From NCBI RefSeq assembly GCF_039543825.1, contig NZ_BAABKM010000002.1:1644133-1708132 (forward strand): DNA of 64,000 nt, in the 5' to 3' direction. The notes beneath the pieces were generated by a model. It made no database searches. It had not been told where the DNA came from and saw only the letters and a program-made list of their open reading frames with translations. Made by a program: the position numbers and the translations under genes. Below are positions 63,910-64,000 of the stretch, one piece after another; within the stretch, counting starts at the first letter, position 1, and each line of letters begins with the position of its first letter. The DNA is from Nocardioides conyzicola. GTDB taxonomy: Bacteria > Actinomycetota > Actinomycetes > Propionibacteriales > Nocardioidaceae.

Positions 63910-64000
63910 TCAACGTTGACCCCAGCCGAGGCGGTGCGAGACCTCGGCGGCGGCCTCGACGAGCAGGGCGACGACGTCCGCGACGCGCTCCTCGGACAGC
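63910..64000 (-). CDS. IclR-family regulator (C-terminal end only)
   Basis: Only the last 29 codons and TGA (63910-63912) are in the window: LSEERVADVVALLVEAAAEV then SHRLGWGQR. The helix-then-RLGW ending is typical of IclR-family proteins, though 29 residues are little evidence. It is directly upstream of the choline operon and on the same strand, and would be the natural regulator of the tandem operators. Confidence 0.5.
   Translation of the reverse strand, partial: LSEERVADVVALLVEAAAEVSHRLGWGQR

Overview
The window is high-GC DNA, with GC- or C/G-ending codons throughout the right three quarters. Its gene families are typical of an actinobacterium: DUF222/HNH, SWIM+SNF2, an EcsC protein, M13 peptidase, Aat, and many leaderless promoters. 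A Nocardioides-like member of the Nocardioidaceae is my best inference. No rRNA or tRNA gene was seen, so the genus is not proven.

Bases 1-15540 are most of a Tn7-like transposon with visibly more A/T than the rest. The core runs leftward as tnsA-tnsB-tnsC-tniQ (5031 to <1; tniQ is cut by the window edge). Right-hand cargo (5164-15286) holds an HTH regulator, three unrecognised small genes, a three-gene CBASS-like operon (OLD-type ATPase/TOPRIM nuclease, CD-NTase, S-4TM membrane effector), a DUF1254 protein, and a ParB-like protein coupled to a D12 adenine methylase. The right end carries five TGGCCAAC-N5-TGTCA repeats and stops in ACA at 15540, which mirrors the geometry of the Tn7 end. It lies 30 bp beyond the 3' end of a DUF305 gene, as Tn7 lies beyond glmS.

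Bases 15571-28150 hold a probable metal-handling pair (DUF305, DUF4396) around a CsoR-like palindrome, a rhodanese, aat, an EcsC protein, a tandem set of sulfotransferase-like genes, and a leucine-catabolic operon (acyl-CoA carboxyltransferase, biotin carboxylase/BCCP, HMG-CoA lyase). A TetR-type gene faces that operon, and the same operator sits at both promoters.

Bases 28136-50530 are mixed chromosome: a secreted TIG-domain protein, SWIM+SNF2 helicase, glutathione peroxidase, an MFS exporter, an oxidoreductase under a KstR-like palindrome, a teichoic-acid-type transferase, a RecQ-phosphoribosyltransferase fusion, ComB, M13 peptidase, a cytosine permease/deaminase pair, a quinone oxidoreductase, an M15-like lipoprotein, and a DUF222/HNH gene flanked by two paralogous microproteins.

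Bases 51293-64000 are a choline/glycine-betaine region: IclR-like regulator (partial), betaine aldehyde dehydrogenase, choline dehydrogenase and a betaine ABC importer in one operon, and a dimethylglycine/sarcosine dehydrogenase-like gene with etfBA in another. Both start next to the same tandem operator (GTTGCGTATCAYGCAAC, repeated 19 bp on), so uptake, oxidation and demethylation are probably one regulon.
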